Origin: Pseudoscleropodium purum
Taxonomy: Eukaryota; Streptophyta; Bryopsida; Hypnales; Brachytheciaceae
DNA length: 64,000 nt
Direction: 5' to 3'
Assembly: GCA_963969395.1 (NCBI GenBank)
Contig: OZ017801.1
Location: 16,621,611-16,685,610, forward strand
Below the pieces are notes generated by a model. That model made no database searches, was not told the DNA's origin, and saw nothing but the letters and a program-made list of their open reading frames with translations. A program made the translations under genes and the position numbers. Below, in pieces: positions 12,469 to 23,199 of this stretch; the first letter of the stretch is position 1; each line of letters begins with the position of its first letter.

Positions 12469-15400
12469 ATGGCGATCCTCCATCGCCATGGCGCCACAGC
12501 TTTTCTCGGAACCTCCAGACACCTCACCGACCCTTTCGTCCCCCTTCACCCCCCAATTTCGCTCCGTCTTAATGCTCCCTTAGAGATTTTCGCCGCCCGC
12601 AAGAACCAGTCCGGCTCTCGTTACCAACAAACCAAGCGCTGGAAGGTCGACGAGTCCGTGAAGAAGATCGGTCACGCGGGCATTGAGAAGTTCCGCAGTT
12701 CCTTCGAGGACAAAGATACGTCCTCGGGAGACGGATTGGCGCTTCGCGACGATCAGGCCGTGGGACAAGTGATCGCCGCACAAGCCAATTTTATGCGTGT
12801 TTTTATTGAGCGCACGGGGAACGACAGCCAATCTGCTACTGGGATTTTTACAGGTCCCAAGGACGAGGAGGAGGAGGAGGACGGGGAGGAGGAGTCGCCT
12901 TCCACGAGTAGTGTGAATGCGTGGGAAGTGAATTGTGGAGCGAAAGCGGGGACGGAGCTGTTGTGTGTGGTGAGAGCGGTATTGAAGAAGATTAAGAGGA
13001 GGGTGTTGGTAGGGGATAGGGTTTTGGTGTCGGGGATTGATTGGGTGGATCGGAGGGGCATGGTGGAGGATGTCTTGGACCGGAGGAGTGAAATTGCGGA
13101 GCCGCCGGTCGCGAATGTGGAGCATTTGTTGGTGTTATTCTCGTTTGATAGACCGAGGTTGGAGATGATTGCGTTGAGTCGGTTTCTGATTGAGGCAGAG
13201 TCGACGGGGATTCCGTTCACGTTGATTCTAAATAAGGCGGATTTGGTGAAGCAACAGGTATTGAAACTTTTGGAATTTGTTTTGTATGTTAGGTCAAGAA
13301 TTTGCAAGCTGATTACCGTGATAGGACCAAATTGAGCCTCATGTTTATTTGGCGGTTTTGAGGAGGTTGTGTGGGAACGCTCTTTTGCTTAATATTGTCA
13401 AGTTTTTGAACTAATGAATGCAATGTTCTTCACTGATTTGGTGAAGCATCAGGTATGCCTACCGTCACATTTGTTTTTATGGTGAGGTCTAGAATCTGCA
13501 AACTGATTTTGGGAACTGAACCCTGGAAGTCTCAAATTGAGCCTTGTGTGTTTTTCTGGCAGTTTTGAGTAGTTCTTATGGAGACCATCTTTTGTTCAAT
13601 TTTATCTATGCTTGGACGAACGCATGGAATGTTCCTTCACTGATTCTGGTGATATGTAATTTGGCTCCTTCTAAATTCCACTATTTTCACAATATGATCA
13701 GCTGGATTGGTCATTTCAAAACATTGAATCCTTGGTCCTTTAGAGGTTATTTCTAATTATGTCTTGGACCAGTGGTAATTTAAACCTGGCGAACCGTAAT
13801 CCTGTTTTGAAACAACAGGCAGGTTTAGGGAAAAGGAAATTGAATTGCAAAACACTACTGAATTCTGCTGCCATTGCTAGATGATTAGCTAAAATGGCCA
13901 GGAGCGGCCTCTTCTAGATCTTCTGTGGTTTAAATAACTCATTGAGGATGCTTCAAGGAAGTTAACAAAAGGAACAACAGAAAAAGGTAATCGTACCTTT
14001 AATTTTAAACAATAGAGATGTGTAGCGAAAATTGACTATTAGCTTTAAAATTTGAAATTTACAACTAGGGCATTATTGGTTAAATTTTCACGTACTGGAT
14101 AGCGTTGGACTACGAAACATGTTATCTGCCTCTTTTGTGTGCACAATGTATCCTGACTGTTCTGATTTCAAGAATGTTTAGAAGATTCGTTGATATGCAT
14201 GTAAATGACTGGATTTTCACATTAAACACGTGCTGTGAAAGAGATTGTTATCAATCTTTGTTGGCAATGGGATTGAAGCATGGGATAACAAACTGTGGTA
14301 ATAAATTCTTGATTTACCTTGCAGGAGCTTCTTGAATGGAAAGAGAAGATTGCAGGCTGGGGCTATGATCCAATCATTTGTAGTGTTCGGACTCGGTCTG
14401 GAGTTGCTCCAGTGATGGAGCTCTTGAGACAGAAAACTGCAGTCGTAGTGGGACCAAGTGGAGTTGGGAAGTCGAGTTTGATCAATGCATTACGTGATGT
14501 ATCTGGAATTGAAATGTGGCGTGAAAAGGAAGCCATGCAAAGACTAGAAACTATGGCCCTTGAAGAAGATGACACTGTTATCATTCCTCAGGTTTGTCCT
14601 CTGTAAACTGTCTCAAGTAACGCAATGAGTTGAGAACACTTTGTGTCCTTCACATGGAAAACTGCCAGGTAGGTTTTTCCTAGTGCATAGTGGTCCCGCC
14701 CGCACTAACCAAGTAAGATAGCGCCAATTAGCTAACTGAAATTAGTTACTACATGCCCGCACTGTTCAATTTGTATTAGTTAAGAAATTAGATCTAACTC
14801 CCTCGAACTTACAATGAGTTCACATCCATTTTCATCAGTTTTATTTAACTCTCATACTTTGGACAAGTAAACTAATATGTCTGTACCTATGGTTTGAAGT
14901 GTTCAATCCGCTCGCGCCAACCAAGGATCTGCAGTTTGCTAAATTGAAATCCTAATTCCCTATTTGTTACCTTGCAAGTGCGGACTGGTTAGCTAGCTAA
15001 TGTATCTTATTCCCCACTAGCTAATTGGTTGGGCCTCATATATGTCTACTATGTGGCGTCATATGGCGTCCCGTTGGGTCACTTTGGTGAAATCTATGTG
15101 TGGAATCTTCATCTAGGGTCAGGAGGGTGTCAGCATTCTGGAGACAGTTTTCATAGTGCTAATGGTATTTTCATTTTCTCTTTTGAGCAGATCCTTGACG
15201 AATATGAAGAATTTGAGGCGGTCCAGGTCAGTGAAGTGTCATCAAGATCCGGCAAAGGAAGGCATACTACACGTCATGTATCCCTTCTCCGGCTCCCTGG
15301 AGACGGAGGGTTGCTTGCGGACACTCCAGGCTTTAGCCAACCTAGCCTGAACCGCGTCACTAGTGGAGAGCTTGGAGATCTCTTTCCAGAGGTACGATTT

Positions 15401-16977
15401 GCATCTCGATTAAGGTAGAGGAAACTATTTACGTCTCTTCTAAGCATTTTAACATATGTAGAATGTGATTTTGGGGAGATCAGTATGGAGCCGTGGTGAG
15501 ATCTTTGAGATTAAGTGTCAAATCTTTGTTATCAAATTTTTATCACAACGTATGAAATTCTTATGCAATTTCGAAGTGGGAGGTAGTAGATCACTAATAA
15601 TGCGACAGTAGACGACCACGTTTTCAATCAAAGATCCGTGACCATAGACGTCAACCAAGTCATGCTTACACCCAACTTGCTAATTGAAGGCCAACCAAGT
15701 GTAGTTGATGAAATGAGTTGCTATTGGTAACATTGGTCATTACTATAGGAGACATGATCTCGTCTCTAACGCTTGTAGTATCTCTACCTTATGACATATT
15801 TTCCCGTGCATGACAAATAATGTTTTTATCAAATACAGTTCTGTGGAACTTAGTGCAAAGTGTGGCGTGCAGGTGAGGGAGCGAATTGCTGGGAGCCCGG
15901 AAGGGTGTTGTCTGTTTGCAAACTGCTTACATGTAGGGGAACCTTCTTGCGCTGTGGGTGCCGATTGGGACCGGTATCCCCACTACCTAGGATTGCTAGA
16001 CGAGGTCAGGAAACGGGAAGAAGTTGAGAAGCGAGTTCTTGGAACCAAGAGAGAAAGCGATGTCAGGTAGGTCTTGTTCATCTCATCTTCCACGAGCCAG
16101 CATTTCTTGTTCGTGTGTACGAACCGATCCCGTTACTTTTTATCATTTCCTAAACCTGCAAGAAAATGTTTGCAAATGAGTTGTTGTGAAGCAAAGAAAT
16201 ATCACCATTTCATTAGTCATTTAGTGATTAATCTTTAGCTTAGTGCTGCAGGGTTTGTTATGTCTAAGAGTTGACAAGTACCCATGAGACGTCAAATGGC
16301 GGCTTTGTAACTTAGAAAGAAGAGGGTCATTCTGTGCCAAAGTGTGGAGTGTTGATTCCACTCAGGGCCACTTTAGATTCCACAGGTCAATGCAATTAGC
16401 TGAGATTTTGGACCAACATCGTGTGCAACTAGGAATGATATACCAATCTTAAAATAATCTATTGTATTTATGACACCTTATGATGTAGTTGAAGTAACAA
16501 GTATCCAATCCTCCTCAAGAAATAGCTTGAATCATTTTGTTATCTCAAATATTTGTATCATACCACAGGAGCCAAACAAGCTCCTCCTCTTAATGTTTCT
16601 TAGGTTAGTGTAAAGCTGACATTGAACAAAATGAGGTAAACTAATAGGCATTCATTTTTGCGCAAATCAAAGTTTAGGATTTCTTGTTCTCCCAAGCTTC
16701 TTGCTTTGACCTGTGCAATCTGAAGTGGCCCGTATTACTAGGATTGAAAAGAAGCATGTTTTTGGTTGTCGTAACCATCGTATAACATGTCTGATTCTGG
16801 AAAACGTCGTGTAGGTACAAGATACGTGCATCAGGTGTAAAGCAAGCTGAACCAAGGCTTCAGCCGAAGCGGCACCGACGCGAGTCACGTAAGACAGTGC
16901 GACAGTCACTGGATGAGAAGCTGTGGGAGAAGATGGAAGAGCAAGCTGAAGTGGAGGATGTGGTGAGAGAATCGTAA
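12469..16977 (+). CDS. RSGA: RsgA-type circularly permuted ribosome-assembly GTPase, plastid-type, 5 exons
   Basis: GTPase acting in late maturation of the small ribosomal subunit. In plants the RsgA homologue is plastid-located, and the basic, Ser/Thr-bearing leader here (1 to about 60) fits that. Exons: 12469-13257, 14325-14591, 15191-15391, 15873-16066 and 16815-16977; 1,614 nt, 537 aa. The motifs come in the diagnostic permuted order G4-G1-G3: NKAD 255-258, P-loop GPSGVGKS 306-313, RHTT switch I near 376-379, DTPG 396-399. A C-terminal zinc site follows (C432, C437, H439, C445), then a basic tail. An N-terminal OB-like region (about 95-210) is interrupted by an acidic run, EEEEEDGEEE (133-142). 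The start at 12469 was preferred over the in-frame ATG at 12166, whose extension is non-conserved. Intron 1 contains a duplicated donor and intron 3 a MITE. Confidence 0.95.
13240..13650 (+). repeat. Tandem duplication of the RSGA exon-1 end and donor within intron 1
   Basis: The last 18 nt of exon 1 plus the donor (13240-13257, GATTTGGTGAAGCAACAG then GTAT) recur at 13435-13452 with one mismatch, again followed by GTAT. The next roughly 200 bp of intron also align between the copies (GCAAGCTGATT / GCAAACTGATT, AAATTGAGCCT in both, GTTCTTCACT / GTTCCTTCACT). A third, decayed start is seen at 13642. The period is 195-207 bp. Confidence 0.85.
15411..15791 (-). mobile_element. TIR element in RSGA intron 3
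   Basis: A 381-bp element beginning TAAGGTAGAG and ending TCTCTACCTTA, sitting 20 bp after the intron-3 donor. Reverse-complemented, it aligns along most of its length with the element in UCH37 intron 2 (shared GGTTGGCCTTCAATTAGCAA and GTGGTCGTCTACTGTC-like words). It is non-coding. Confidence 0.75.
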
Positions 16978-18430
16978 ATTTTGTATATAGCCTCCTCTTT
17001 GTGTTACCATAAATCTTTGGAAACACACGTAGCACACTGTCTCCACCGGCTTCATTAGAAATTGCAATTGAAGGTGTGCTGTTCTCCCGAGCACCTCATG
17101 AAAATGTTCAGGAATTCCGTTTTCGGCCCCTCCAATGATACAAGTCAAGGTTTTCAGTGCGCATGCACTTGTCAAGGTCATAGCAATTTGCAAGCAGTGG
17201 AAACACCTGAAGTGACCATTTAAGCAACTGAACATAGTCTCTGATACGAGTTTGAGTGGATAGTCAGTCCATGTGCAAAAGCCTAGATCGACTTGAAGTC
17301 ATTTACCCTTGTCCAATCATTTTATTTCATTTTCCAACGTACAGGAATTGAAATACTGATATCAATTGTTACCAAATGGTATGGGATAATTTGTACTTGT
17401 ATCAGCAGCCAGCCATATATGCACCTGGAACCATATATATGTATGTATGTATTTGTATCTACAATAGATTTGTAACTATATATGATAGGCTAGCTAAATC
17501 CCTCATTTTCATTTAATTTCTCTCCTATTTACCGTCAATTTTTGAGTATGCTTGGTGCTTTTGAGGAGATAGCTACTCCAATGGCCTAATTTTTAAGGTT
17601 CTTGTTGGCAATTGAGGTTTGACTCCAATGCATTTTAGCATTTGATAGTATTTGAATGAATTGTGAATTTCTCAAAAGTGAAAGTTCACATAGTGTGCAT
17701 CCTCATCATCAATATTTACATTGTAAGCCCAAAGTTTTGATAACAAAATGACATGGTATAAAAATAACTTCCTAGTTCTATTACATTGCTTTGAATCTTG
17801 AGGCTTACTCAAAGTCTATACATCAATGATGAGGGTATTTATTGATTGAGTGTTATTGATAGGAGAAGAATAGAGTAGTTGAGATTTTATGGATTTTACA
17901 ATTTGGTACAACACAAACTTCATATACTTGGGGCCCATCACCTGTTTTTACTTATAGATGTCTTACAGGAGCACAAATCTCTTGATTTTACTTTAGGTTG
18001 CAAAATTTTGTGGTGCACTTGTAGAATATAGATATGTGTTGTGTAAAAATCCCACTTCAAAAAGACATGTTTTAGAATTACAAAATGGTCGTTGCACAAC
18101 AATATCCCCCAAATACGTTGGAATGCCTCTCTAGTATGCCATTCTCAGAACATCCTAAAGCCGTGAAACCGTGAAGCTTATGGATAAGAGGCCCCACTCC
18201 TTCCGACACCCCAGTCGGAATCCACACTCACTCGCTCGCCCTCAGCACCTTCATCTTGGCGATTGTTGTTGCAAGGAGCCAGCAATTGCTGTGTCTTCCT
18301 CACCAGCTATGGCGTCCTCTCCCTTTCCTCATGCAACTCCTTTGTAAACACCTCCTCTTGCCCAAATCCCATCTCCTCGTGCTGCATTGCACTTTGCGCT
18401 TGTGAATTTCAACTGGATTCCTCCCACGAA
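16978..18430. other. RSGA 3' region and MENG upstream region
   Basis: No further gene is visible. The first few hundred bases probably contain the RSGA 3' UTR. The last 250 bp are GC-richer and CT-rich, as expected for the MENG 5' UTR. An in-frame ATG at 18263 would add 56 residues to MENG; they show no conservation that I recognise. Confidence 0.5.
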
Positions 18431-19312
18431 ATGGCTATTGCGATGTCGCAAACATGTGCATTGCAAGCCCCCCTACTCTCCTCGTTTCCTTCCTCTCGGA
18501 GTTTCACCCTCGGCGCATCTCCAAGTCAGGGCAAGCTCCAGCCAATGGCAAGAAGAATCCGTGTTGCCCCGACCTCCTCATCGTTGGTGACGACCGAGCA
18601 GGTCGGGGAACACGAGGTCGGACAGCGGCAGGAGCTTTTCAACAAAATCGCGCCCATGTACGACAGCTTGAACGATTGGTTGAGCCTCGGGCAGCACCGT
18701 GTGTGGAAGCGCATGGCTGTGTCATGGAGTGGAGTGAAACCCGGCGACCGCGTCTTAGATATCTGCTGCGGCAGTGGAGACGTCGCTTTTCTTCTGAAAT
18801 CGAAAGTCTCCCCCATGGGAAGTGTCGTTGGGTTGGACTTCGCGCAGGAGCAGTTGGACGTCGCTGCGGAACGGGAAATGGAATCGTCGTATGGAAGCGC
18901 GGAGCCTCGGATCGAATGGCGGTTGGGGGATGCGTTGGCGTTGCCGTTTGAGGATGGGAGCTTTGATGCTGTGACTATGGCGTATGGGCTGCGGAATGTG
19001 GCCAGTGTGCCGCTGGCTTTGGAGGAGATTTATGGGGTGCTGAAACCGGGGAAGAGAGCGTCGGTGCTGGATTTTAATCGGAGTGAGAGGGAGGAAGTGG
19101 TAGGGTTCCAGGGGTGGATGCTGGATAATTTGGTGGTACCGGTGGCGTCGCAGTTTGGGATGCAAGAGGAGTATGCGTATTTGAAGACGTCGATTGCGAG
19201 GTTTCCGACGGGGCAGGAGCAAGAGAAGCTTGCATTGGCGGCGGGATTTGCGAAAGCGGTGCATTATGAGCTTGCGGGAGGGCTCATGGGCGTGCTGGTC
19301 TTGACCAAGTAA
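18431..19312 (+). CDS. MENG: Demethylphylloquinone (2-phytyl-1,4-naphthoquinone) C-methyltransferase, plastid, intronless
   Basis: SAM-dependent methyltransferase of the UbiE/MenG family that makes phylloquinone (vitamin K1), the photosystem I quinone, in the last step of the pathway. It has 293 aa; residues 1 to about 55 form a Ser-rich plastid-transit-like leader. Seen motifs: UbiE signature YDSLNDWLSLGQHRVW (77-92), SAM motif I VLDICCGSGD (108-117), GLDFAQEQL (134-142), GDALALPF (167-173 region), AYGLRNV (184-190), and VLKPGKRASVLDF (203-215), ending with GGLMGVLVLTK. The PGKR/DFNRS version and overall sequence match plant MENG better than mitochondrial COQ5. The whole frame is uninterrupted, with no intron, unlike its neighbours and the split Arabidopsis gene as I recall it, and is distinctly GC-richer than its surroundings. 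No frameshift or stop is seen, so it looks functional. Confidence 0.93.
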   Translation: MAIAMSQTCALQAPLLSSFPSSRSFTLGASPSQGKLQPMARRIRVAPTSSSLVTTEQVGEHEVGQRQELFNKIAPMYDSLNDWLSLGQHRVWKRMAVSWSGVKPGDRVLDICCGSGDVAFLLKSKVSPMGSVVGLDFAQEQLDVAAEREMESSYGSAEPRIEWRLGDALALPFEDGSFDAVTMAYGLRNVASVPLALEEIYGVLKPGKRASVLDFNRSEREEVVGFQGWMLDNLVVPVASQFGMQEEYAYLKTSIARFPTGQEQEKLALAAGFAKAVHYELAGGLMGVLVLTK

Positions 19313-20940
19313 ACCCTAATCTTGAAGTTATGTTGCGAAAGACATCACTTACTTTTTGCCAAAGATTGGATCTACAGGAACGTGACGGTGATGCGTACTT
19401 AATCAATTGAGAATCGTCACATTACCATGCCGTTCAACAGTTTCTCAATTCAGGATCAGTACTGGCTCTTCGCCTGTAGAGATTCCCGGGATTGCTTTTG
19501 GTTCTTCTGGATACCACAGGATTGGCATTGTCAGGAAAACCTGTCAAATGTTAGCTGTGCTTGCAGCTCCTTGTGAGTCTTCGTCTCATAGGGAGGCTCT
19601 AGTCCATACTTGGGTTATGTTTCAGCGGTAGAGTCTTCGTCCGAAGAATCCGAACCGAGTCCAGTTTTCGTCCAGAAGGCCTACAAGCAACGATTTTGCA
19701 ATTGAAGAGGGCGAATTTATGTAACGCATGTGACGAGGAGGACGAGAGAAAATTCGTCGTGGGAGCGGCCATCTGCAATGAGGTAAATCATTCACTCATC
19801 ATTTGGAGGTTGGTTCCATTGTTAGCTTGTAAAGAATATCGTAGTGAAGGTAAAGACAGGAGAGATCCATCTATTGTAAAAACCCTATTGATCACAAGTA
19901 TCTTAAAATTGCCATGATAATATACTCAGCAACATTGCAGATGCAATTGATTTGACAACAAGTGATTGCACTTTGTATTCTTCCACATGACCCTATCCTG
20001 TTATGACCATATATGTTGTGATCATTCATGGCTCACACACCTGGAGAATGAACATATTTTGCACTTGTGTCAAATTGTGTAACCATAACATTATCAATCC
20101 ATGCAAACGGGGTTTCTATCGTGAACATGTATGTGTAGTTGATCTCTACTTCCTTAAGGTTAAGAATCTGACAACTCCAGAATATTTTGTGTCTTAGCCA
20201 TTCAATGTGGGTGAATGTCTTTACTTGGTTGTGTCAGTTCATTGTCCAACAATGGTCAAATCCAAGAACGTTTCAGATTGTAGCCAATACTTTTGGATTA
20301 CAGCTATGTCAATACATAAGGCATTCAAGGACATGGCCTCCTTGAGACATGGTTGTGTTTTTAATGTCCTAGTTGGTTTTTGATGCCATGACAGTGGTGT
20401 GCATTGGTCAATAAAGACAATGCAAGTGCAATTGAAACTGATGTATGTATCTCTTGATATTCAAACTTCCTATTTGGGCCTACATCAATCTATAGTTTCT
20501 CAAAAATGTACATGATAAAAATTGTAGACCCAGAGATGAAAATGAAGAGTTTGTTTGAGGTAGTTCAACTAGCCATATCTTGCATGCATGGCTCTATGAG
20601 ATCTACCTTGTTGTCAACTTTTGGAGGTGGAATCTACAATGACCAATTAAAAATCTACAATTATGTTTCTAATCTAGAAGTATTGTTCCAAAATTAAATT
20701 TATTGGTAGATTTCTCTAAAAGCAAATACTTTTATATTCCAATGATCATCTTGAATTTAAGATACTAATAATTTTTCAATAATTTTAATTAATGAAAAAA
20801 GTACTAGTATCTTGTATTATTCTAAGCTCAAGATATATAGGAGGTCAATCATAAGTATCTCAAGAACTAAGTTAATTAATCTTCAAATCTATATTATATT
20901 ATTATTCTATAATTCCATCAAAAATTAGAATAGGCTAGTT
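19313..20940. other. MENG 3' flank and AT-rich spacer
   Basis: Bases 19313-19900 remain moderately GC-rich and could be MENG 3' UTR. Short frames here, for example the reading over 19600-19690, are not recognisable and lack splice support. From 19900 the sequence becomes AT-rich with no gene signal. Confidence 0.45.
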
Positions 20941-21856
20941 TTAACCCCTAAAGTCCTAAGGACATTTTTTTGTCAAAAATCACTCAAAATTACCATTTTT
21001 ATTGCATTCATCCAAGAAAAAAAAAAAAAAAAAAATTAGAATCTAATTGTAGGATCTTGTACTTCACTTGTCTTAGCTTATGTAGTAAAAATTTCATGAA
21101 GTTTGACTGTATTGATTAGAAGATATTAGCACTCAAAGTTGAAAAAAAAAGTTTTTTTGTACATTGGCCTCAAATTTCAAATGACTTTGACCACCATTTG
21201 TGGAATTTTTTTGCACTACAGACTTTGAATATAAAAAAATTTATATTGAAAAATTGAGTTGAAAGTCTTGGAAAAAATATTTTTTTAAATATATACTTGA
21301 TTTTCATTCTTTGAAAAATTGTTAAGTAGAAGTAGGTCCAAGATTGAAAAAAAAATTGTTAATTGCTGTAAGATGGAATTGAAACACAATAATCCCAACA
21401 ATGAGATTGTTCTAGCAAGCAAACACAACATTCTCATAAAAAAAATGCGAAAAATTGTGAAAATTGTATTTAGAAATGAATCCTACAAGTAATTTTTTTT
21501 TAAAAGATGCTGAAATTGCCCAAAAAACAAGATTGTCCTCAACTTTCTCATTATTAATCCAAATAGAACAAATCAAAGCTTCACATGTAGACAAAAATAT
21601 AATATTTTAGGGAGAAAAAAAACTATAATTTATTTTGATTTTTTTTGTGCTACCCGCTGAGTTCAATTTGAAGCTTTTTGTGGTATAACTTTTGCTCCCA
21701 AACACCATTTGAAATAAAAATTATATTCCCACAAAGCAAATCAGTTTTTCTATATTGTGGGAAAGTTTTAAAAAAATTCACCAAAAATTGAGGTCACAAT
21801 AACCTAGCCAAAATCTGATTTGTTCCCCAAAGGGACAATGGGATTTTAGGAGTTAA
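20941..21856 (+). mobile_element. TTAACCCC-family TIR element, copy 2 (subfamily B)
   Basis: A 916-bp element, left end TTAACCCCTAAAG, right end degenerate TTTTAGGAGTTAA. Its first 200 bp resemble copy 1 (GTAGGATCTTG, AAGATATTAGCA). The rest instead matches the copy at 62365-63049 (GAGATTGTTC.AGCAAG, AGATTGTCC, AGACAAAAATATAATATTT), which defines a second subfamily. Confidence 0.65.
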
Positions 21857-21901
21857 AATTCACTTTCAATGATGAACATGTTGTATTCCAAATTCAATTT
21901 T

Positions 21902-21906
<5 letters not shown>

Positions 21907-21956
<50 letters not shown>
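21907..21956. repeat. (TA)n microsatellite
   Basis: About 25 uninterrupted TA dinucleotides, followed by imperfect TA/TG/CA repeats to about 21985. Confidence 0.95.
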
Positions 21957-21962
<6 letters not shown>

Positions 21963-22271
21963 TTTGTATATGTATACACATGGTTTATTTTTGCATTCAT
22001 AATTTCAATAACATGACTAAAATGACAACTTCAAATTTTGATTATGTTTCATAAATAAATTATATACTAATTTCATCTAAAATTGAGCAAGAAATGGATT
22101 GTAATTGACCTTTGCATGTTTTTATTGGAAATATATACATCTAGTTAGTGTACATATATATGTATTTATTATATATGTATGAAGCATTGAAATTGGATAA
22201 TTTTTGTATAGGTATAATGTAATATTCCTTATCCATATCTCATGAAACACTTATATTATTTCAACACATGT

Positions 22272-23199
22272 TTAACCCCTAAAGGACCAACATGTGTTTT
22301 TGGTCTCTATAGCAATTTTGGGCAAGTACATGTGACTAGAAATTTTCATATTTTTGACCCATATTTTAGTAGAAGGTGAAGACAAGGAATATCTTTCATG
22401 TGCACTAAATTTTCATAACATTTGGAAATGTGAGTCAAAAGTTATGGCCTAATATGTTATTTTTTCTTGTAAATGGGCAATTTGGGTAGATCTGAAAAAA
22501 TCACTTTTTTCATAAACAAAAACTTGAAATTGGTTTTCTAAAGTTATATGTATGTAAAAATCTTTGAATCATTCCATATAATTTTATGAGATGAAAGTAT
22601 GAGGTGTTCTAGTTTGCAAGTAGTTATGTATTGTCTATTCTAAAATAAACTTTGAAGTGTTTATCTTACTCAATTTTCAATAATTTTGGAAAAATTAAAA
22701 TCCTAGGATATAGATTGTTTATTAAAACATTGCCACCATTTAGGATTAGCATTTTTCAATTTCATAATTAAATTCTTAACAATTTAGTATTTTGAATCAT
22801 TCTATACTATTGTCTACTAACTATTTTTTTCCTATATGTTGTATAATTTTAAATAATCTAAAAATTTTCAAGTATGTGACCAACTTGTCCAGAAAAATGA
22901 ATCAAAAGAAGTATTTTTCCATAGAAAAGTGAGTTCATGAAGTGTAATTGCCTTATTTTTTGGAGGGCCAAAAAATGATTTCAGTGAATTTGAATGCTTA
23001 TATCTTGCAATCCACATGGTAGAAATGTTTGAAATTTTTACAACATGTTTTCAAGTCAGCATATTACAAGATCCTACAACAAGATCCTACAATTACATGT
23101 GTCAAAAAAAGTTTTTTTCAAAAATTTGTTACTTGTATCATAAATGGTAGTTTTCAAGCATTTTCGGTAAAAATTTAGTCAAAGAACTTTGGGAATTAA
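22272..23199 (-). mobile_element. TTAACCCC-family TIR element, copy 3 (subfamily A, reverse)
   Basis: A 928-bp copy beginning TTAACCCCTAAAGGACCAA and ending in the decayed ACTTTGGGAATTAA. It is the reverse complement of copy 1 in overall order and is closely colinear with copy 4 (32715-33647); both carry AAGGACCAACATGTG at the left and AAATGGTAGTTTTCAAG near the right. Non-coding. Confidence 0.7.

Noticed and set aside
12580..13307. Long minus-strand open frames (181 and 184 codons) opposite RSGA exon 1
   Set aside because: They mirror the GC-rich coding strand of a well-supported exon, have no recognisable domain and lack splice partners.
14640..15030. Possible TIR element in RSGA intron 2 (GCACTAACC / GGTTAG words)
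   Set aside because: The inverted words are short, not at matching distances, and no related copy was found in the window.
18263..18430. Upstream in-frame ATG that would add 56 residues to MENG
   Set aside because: The extension is Cys/Ser-rich and in probable 5' UTR. The downstream Met gives a typical plastid leader and length. It cannot be fully excluded without transcript data.
18755..19264. 169-codon minus-strand frame opposite MENG
   Set aside because: An antisense shadow of a conserved coding sequence, rich in Arg, His and Pro, with no family resemblance.
6422..19312. MVD, RSGA and MENG as a functional gene cluster
   Set aside because: The three act in different pathways or compartments and are general plant genes. 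Adjacency alone, without shared regulation visible in the sequence, does not support a cluster.
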